Source: CAWAYR01 sp050250875
GTDB lineage: Bacteria > Acidobacteriota > Vicinamibacteria > Vicinamibacterales > UBA2999
Direction of reading: 5' to 3'
DNA length: 64,000 nucleotides
Assembly: GCA_050250875.1 (NCBI GenBank)
Contig: JBFWNV010000005.1
Coordinates: 124,001-188,000 of the forward strand
Shown: positions 61,183 through 64,000 of the stretch, piece after piece
Layout: every line of letters starts with the position of its first letter
Numbering within the stretch: the stretch's first letter is position 1
Position numbers and translations under genes: made by a program
Notes under the pieces: model-generated
Told to the model about the DNA's origin: nothing
Database searches by the model: none
Seen by the model: the letters and a program-made list of their open reading frames with translations, nothing else

Positions 61183-62142
61183 TCACCCCAGCTCGGTCGG
61201 GACGACGTCGATTCGCCGATCCTCGATGCCGCGCAGCAGACGCAGCGGCACCTGGCGATCGATGCGCTCCTCGGTGAGCAGGCGATGCAGATCGTCGGCG
61301 CCGGTGACCGCGAGTCCATCGAAGCCGACGATCACGTCCCCGGGCTGGAGTCCGGCGCGGGCGGCCGGACTGGCGTCGCTCACCGCGGTGACGCCGAGGC
61401 CGCGGTCGACGGCCAGCCCGTGCGCGCGGGCGATCCGCCGCGGCACCGCGGCGTCCTGGCCGGCCACGCCGAGCCAGCCCCGCCGCACCTTGCCGAAGCG
61501 CAGCAGCGCCGAGATCACCCGCGCGGCGGTGGCGCTCGGCACGGCGAACGCGATGCCCTGGCCGCCGACGATCACCGCCGTGTTCACGCCCACGACCTCG
61601 CCGCGGCTGGTGACGAGCGGGCCGCCCGAGTTGCCCGGATTGAGCGCCGCGTCGGTCTGGATCAGGTTGTCCATCAGCCGCACGGTGCGCGCCCGCAGCG
61701 ACCGGCCGAGCGCGCTGACGACGCCGGCGGTCACCGTGTGCTGGAAGCCCAGGGGATTGCCGATGGCGACGACGAGCTGGCCTGGCGCGAGCGTGGTCGA
61801 ATCGCCGAGCGGCGCGTCCCGCAGGGCCGGCGCCGAGACGCGCAGCACCGCGAGGTCGGTGTGGGGATCGTCGCCGACGAGATCGGCGGTCAGCCGGTCG
61901 CCGTCGAGCGTCGTGACATGGATGGCGCGGGCCCCGTCCACGACGTGGCTGTTGGTGAGGACCAGGCCGTCGGGCGCGAAGACGAATCCCGACCCGGAGC
62001 CGCCGCTGCCGCCGCGGCGGCGCCGCCCCGCCGGCGGGGCAATCGCGTCGACGTCCACCTTGACCACCGCCGGGCCGACGCGGGCCACGGCGTTCATCAC
62101 CGCGCGGGAGTAGGCATCGAGCAGTTCGTCGTCGGCGGCCAT
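61183..62142 (-). CDS. HtrA/DegP-like serine protease with PDZ domain
   Basis: A 319-residue trypsin-like protease of the S1C family with one PDZ domain. The triad is visible: His in LTNSHVVDG, Asp in PHTDLAVL, Ser in NPGNSGGPLV. The PDZ domain begins at RRGWLGVAG and contains ARAGLQPGDVIVGFDG. There is no signal peptide: it opens MAADDELLDAYSRAVMNAV, so it is probably cytosolic. A Gly/Ser/Arg linker precedes the protease core. It lies downstream of a LuxR-type regulator and a sister protein without a complete triad, in one minus-strand operon. Confidence 0.87.
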   Translation of the reverse strand: MAADDELLDAYSRAVMNAVARVGPAVVKVDVDAIAPPAGRRRRGGSGGSGSGFVFAPDGLVLTNSHVVDGARAIHVTTLDGDRLTADLVGDDPHTDLAVLRVSAPALRDAPLGDSTTLAPGQLVVAIGNPLGFQHTVTAGVVSALGRSLRARTVRLMDNLIQTDAALNPGNSGGPLVTSRGEVVGVNTAVIVGGQGIAFAVPSATAARVISALLRFGKVRRGWLGVAGQDAAVPRRIARAHGLAVDRGLGVTAVSDASPAARAGLQPGDVIVGFDGLAVTGADDLHRLLTEERIDRQVPLRLLRGIEDRRIDVVPTELG

Positions 62143-62152
62143 AGCGTCCTTC

Positions 62153-62182
62153 CGAGCCCCGAGCCCCGAGCCCCGAGCCCCG
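62153..62182. repeat. Short tandem repeat, 7-base unit CGAGCCC
   Basis: Four adjacent copies of CGAGCCC with a trailing CG fill the gap between the LuxR-type gene and the HtrA-like gene. This is a slippage-prone microsatellite-like run of about 30 bases, without symmetry. It sits 11 bases before the start of the protease gene, where a ribosome-binding site would be. Confidence 0.7.
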
Positions 62183-62183
62183 T

Positions 62184-62573
62184 TCAGAGATCGATCAGTC
62201 CCAGGCGCAGGCCCCGGCGGACCGCGTCGGTGCGCGTCGCCGCGCCGAGCTTGCCGAAGATCGCGCCGAGGTGGAACTTCACGGTGTGCTCGCTGATGCC
62301 GAGCGTCTGCGCGATCTCGCGGTTGCCGACGCCGTCGGCGAGCAGGCCGAGCACCTCGCGCTCGCGCGGCGTCAGCGCCTCGACGAGCGGATCGCGATCC
62401 TCGCCGCGCTCGCCGCCGGCCGGTGCGCGCCACTGCGCTGCCGGGCCGAGCACGACGTCGGCGTCGTCGGCTGCGTCCACCAGACGCCAGCCGGCCCGAC
62501 GAGCCTCGTCGCGGAGGCGGCGACGCTCGTCGGCCGACGTCGCCGCGACGAACACACGTAACGGGGTGTCCAC
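62184..62573 (-). CDS. LuxR-type transcription regulator, short
   Basis: A 129-residue protein with an N-terminal receiver-like stretch of about 55 residues (RVFVAATSADERRRLRDEARRAGWRL) lacking recognisable phospho-acceptor Asp geometry, then a GerE/LuxR HTH: LTPREREVLGLLADGVGNREIA and TLGISEHTVKFHLGAIFGKLGA. It is probably a truncated or non-phosphorylated response regulator. It stands between two HtrA-like genes and may control them. It overlaps neither. Confidence 0.8.
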   Translation of the reverse strand: MDTPLRVFVAATSADERRRLRDEARRAGWRLVDAADDADVVLGPAAQWRAPAGGERGEDRDPLVEALTPREREVLGLLADGVGNREIAQTLGISEHTVKFHLGAIFGKLGAATRTDAVRRGLRLGLIDL

Positions 62574-62583
62574 GGATCCGAGC

Positions 62584-63471
62584 TTAGCCGCGGCTCCGCT
62601 CCGTCGCCGTCACCGTCGCCGTCACCGCCGCCCCGCCGCGGGCGACGACCAGCGGCACCGCGCGGCCGACCCGCTCGCCGCGCAGCAGCGTCAGCAGGTC
62701 GTCGGGCTCGCGCACGGTGACGCCGTCGAAGGCGACGATCACGTCGCCGACCAGCAGCCCGGCCCGCGCGGCCGGCGAGTCGGCCGCGACGGCGGTGACC
62801 AGCAGGCCGGCGTCGCGATCGTCGACGTGCTGGCGCTCGGGCAGCGCCACCGGCAGTGAGCTGACGCCCAGGAACCCCTGCCGCGCGCCGCCCCGCGTCT
62901 GCACCTCGCGCGCGGCCTCCCAGGCGTGGGCCGCCGGGATGACCACGGTGGTGCCACGGATGGCCATCGACGTGACCACGCCGAGCACGTGGCCGGTGCC
63001 ATCGACGAGCGCGCCGCCGGTCAGCGCGCCGTGGGGTGGCAGGCCGATGCGGATCACGCGGGCGATCTCCGAGGCGCGGCCGGTGCGCAGCGGGCCGCCG
63101 ACGACCGCGACCGGCGCCAGCGCCGAGAACACGCCGCCGCTCCACGTGCGGCCGACGGCCAGGGCCAGGTGGCCGGCGCGTGGCTCGGCGGCGACCTGCG
63201 CGGGCGGCGCCGCGAGGCCGGGCACGCGCACGACCGTCAGGCCGGTCGAGGCACTGCGGCCGACGACGGTGCCTTCGAACGTCTGGCCGTCGCCGCGGCG
63301 CACCGAGACCACGCCGTCGTGGACGGCGACGCCGGGGGAGAGCACCAGATCCGCGTCGCACACAAGGCCGGCCACCGGCCGGCGATGCGCCTGAATCTGG
63401 ACGATGGAGGCGGCGGCGGTGTCGGCCGCGGCCGCGAGTTGCGCTGAGAGGGTGGTGAGGACATCGGTCAT
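62584..63471 (-). CDS. HtrA-like protein with degenerate active site
   Basis: A 295-residue paralogue of the protease at 61183-62142. The chymotrypsin-like fold is recognisable (GTVVGRSASTGLTVVRV, VLGVVTSMAI) and a PDZ domain follows (RQGFLGVSSLPV, ARAGLLVGDVIVAFDG). The catalytic Ser block reads GALTGGALV instead of GNSGGPL, and the His block is LSPGVAVHDG instead of TNxHVV, so Ser and His appear lost. It may be a non-catalytic scaffold or PDZ binding partner of the downstream protease. It heads the three-gene operon. No signal peptide is seen. Confidence 0.75.
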   Translation of the reverse strand: MTDVLTTLSAQLAAAADTAAASIVQIQAHRRPVAGLVCDADLVLSPGVAVHDGVVSVRRGDGQTFEGTVVGRSASTGLTVVRVPGLAAPPAQVAAEPRAGHLALAVGRTWSGGVFSALAPVAVVGGPLRTGRASEIARVIRIGLPPHGALTGGALVDGTGHVLGVVTSMAIRGTTVVIPAAHAWEAAREVQTRGGARQGFLGVSSLPVALPERQHVDDRDAGLLVTAVAADSPAARAGLLVGDVIVAFDGVTVREPDDLLTLLRGERVGRAVPLVVARGGAAVTATVTATERSRG

Positions 63472-63616
63472 GCCCCCACCGTAGCAGCGCGGGCGGAGCG
63501 CCGCGCCAGCCGTTCGGCTAGGACCGTTGTCACGGGTTCTGTGTCACCGGCTCTGACACGACGACGTCGGCTGACGCGGACGTGTCTCCGCTTCAGAGCC
63601 GATTACAATTCGAGGC

Positions 63617-64000
63617 GTGCGAGCCGTCGCCGTACTTGCGCTGATGAGCGTCGTGGCCGCGCTGCCCGGACAGCGCCTGGTGGCGCAGGACCGCCGCGTC
63701 GTCTGGCTCCGCGCCGGCGACGCCGACCTCGAGCGCGATCTGAATCGCGAGGCGGCGCGCGGTCTGCGACTGGCCGCCATCAGCGACGGCCTGCCGTGTC
63801 CGGTCGCAGCGCTGCAGGCGCCGGCGACCGCCGGCGCGCCGGCCGCCTACCGGGTGGTCGCCGATCGCGACCTGGCCGCGTCACTGGTGTCGCTCACCGG
63901 CGAAGGGTTCGTGCCGAAGGCCGCCGCGCGCGTCGTCGGCACGCGGCACCACGTGGTCTTCGAGCGTGTGGCGCCCCGCCCGGCCGGCACCTGGCGTCTC
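63617..64000 (+). CDS. Exported protein of unknown function, N-terminal part
   Basis: An open frame of 128 codons from GTG 63617 to the right edge with no stop. It begins VRAVAVLALMSVVAALPGQRLVA, a Sec-type leader, then RRVVWLRAGDADLERDLNREAARGLRLAAISDGLP. No domain is recognised in what is visible. Third positions are strongly GC, as in neighbouring genes. It is divergent from the HtrA-like operon; the 145-base gap contains several GTCAC/GTGTCA-type short inverted elements. Confidence 0.6.
   Translation, partial: MRAVAVLALMSVVAALPGQRLVAQDRRVVWLRAGDADLERDLNREAARGLRLAAISDGLPCPVAALQAPATAGAPAAYRVVADRDLAASLVSLTGEGFVPKAAARVVGTRHHVVFERVAPRPAGTWRL

Overview
The window is very GC-rich with strongly GC-biased third codon positions, dense gene packing and many ATGA or TGATG stop/start overlaps. 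It has an Oar-like TonB receptor with an N-terminal carboxypeptidase-regulatory domain, DUF6152, a DUF5117-type metalloprotease, PQQ sugar dehydrogenases, secreted S9 peptidases and a Crp-regulated respiratory island. This mix suggests an aerobic or facultative Acidobacteriota of the Vicinamibacteria kind. That placement is an inference; no rRNA or other phylogenetic marker is present. I see no tRNA, rRNA, CRISPR array, transposase or phage gene.

Layout. Positions 1-6.3 kb hold the tail of a PQQ sugar dehydrogenase, a PIG-L deacetylase with a hydroxylaminobenzene-mutase-like membrane protein, a methyltransferase, DctA and a secreted esterase. At 6.4-9.4 kb (minus) is a two-gene operon encoding a SLOG-patatin fusion followed by a TIR-transmembrane protein; this looks like an undescribed abortive-infection (Thoeris/CBASS-like) pair. 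At 9.5-12.1 kb is a secreted zinc metalloprotease. At 12.2-15.9 kb is a compact protocatechuate beta-ketoadipate operon, pcaHGBCD. At 16-34 kb are acidobacterial housekeeping and accessory genes: DUF6152, HupE, the TonB receptor, an ABC-F protein, a laccase-like multicopper oxidase, HrpB, a secreted FAH-fold protein, and an S9 peptidase with sugar dehydrogenase and kinase.

From 34.4 to 60.4 kb lies a 26-kb respiratory island, the most notable part of the window. Its first half is a gapless plus-strand run: ba3-type oxidase (small subunit, CuA subunit II, subunit I), Rieske protein, cytochrome b, membrane-anchored octaheme HAO-family cytochrome, NapA and a tetraheme NapB-like lipoprotein. Then come an outer-membrane porin, a monoheme cytochrome c and a multicopper oxidase. 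In the middle, on the minus strand, are a Crp/Fnr-type regulator and a RIC-like hemerythrin. The second half is another gapless run: a GltD-like flavo-iron-sulfur protein, a second Rieske/cytochrome b pair, a heptaheme cytochrome c, a Tat-exported type II DMSO-reductase-family enzyme closest in motifs to Nitrospira-type nitrite oxidoreductase / periplasmic NarGH (alpha, beta, heme-b gamma, TorD-like chaperone), and a MobB-like P-loop protein. Palindromes of form TATGAC-N4-GTCATA precede the porin, the cytochrome c, the hemerythrin and the second operon, so the regulator next to them probably controls the island. Together the genes suggest interconversion of nitrate, nitrite and perhaps hydroxylamine or NO in the periplasm, wired to two quinol:cytochrome c modules and a high-affinity oxidase. 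The direction of catalysis cannot be read from the sequence.

The last 4 kb (minus) carry an ABM-domain protein and a YbaY-like lipoprotein, then an HtrA-like protease, a LuxR-type regulator and an HtrA-like protein lacking catalytic residues. A secreted protein of unknown function runs off the right edge. Short palindromes of the GGGGTCAGACCCC / GGGGCCTGGCCCC type recur between genes.
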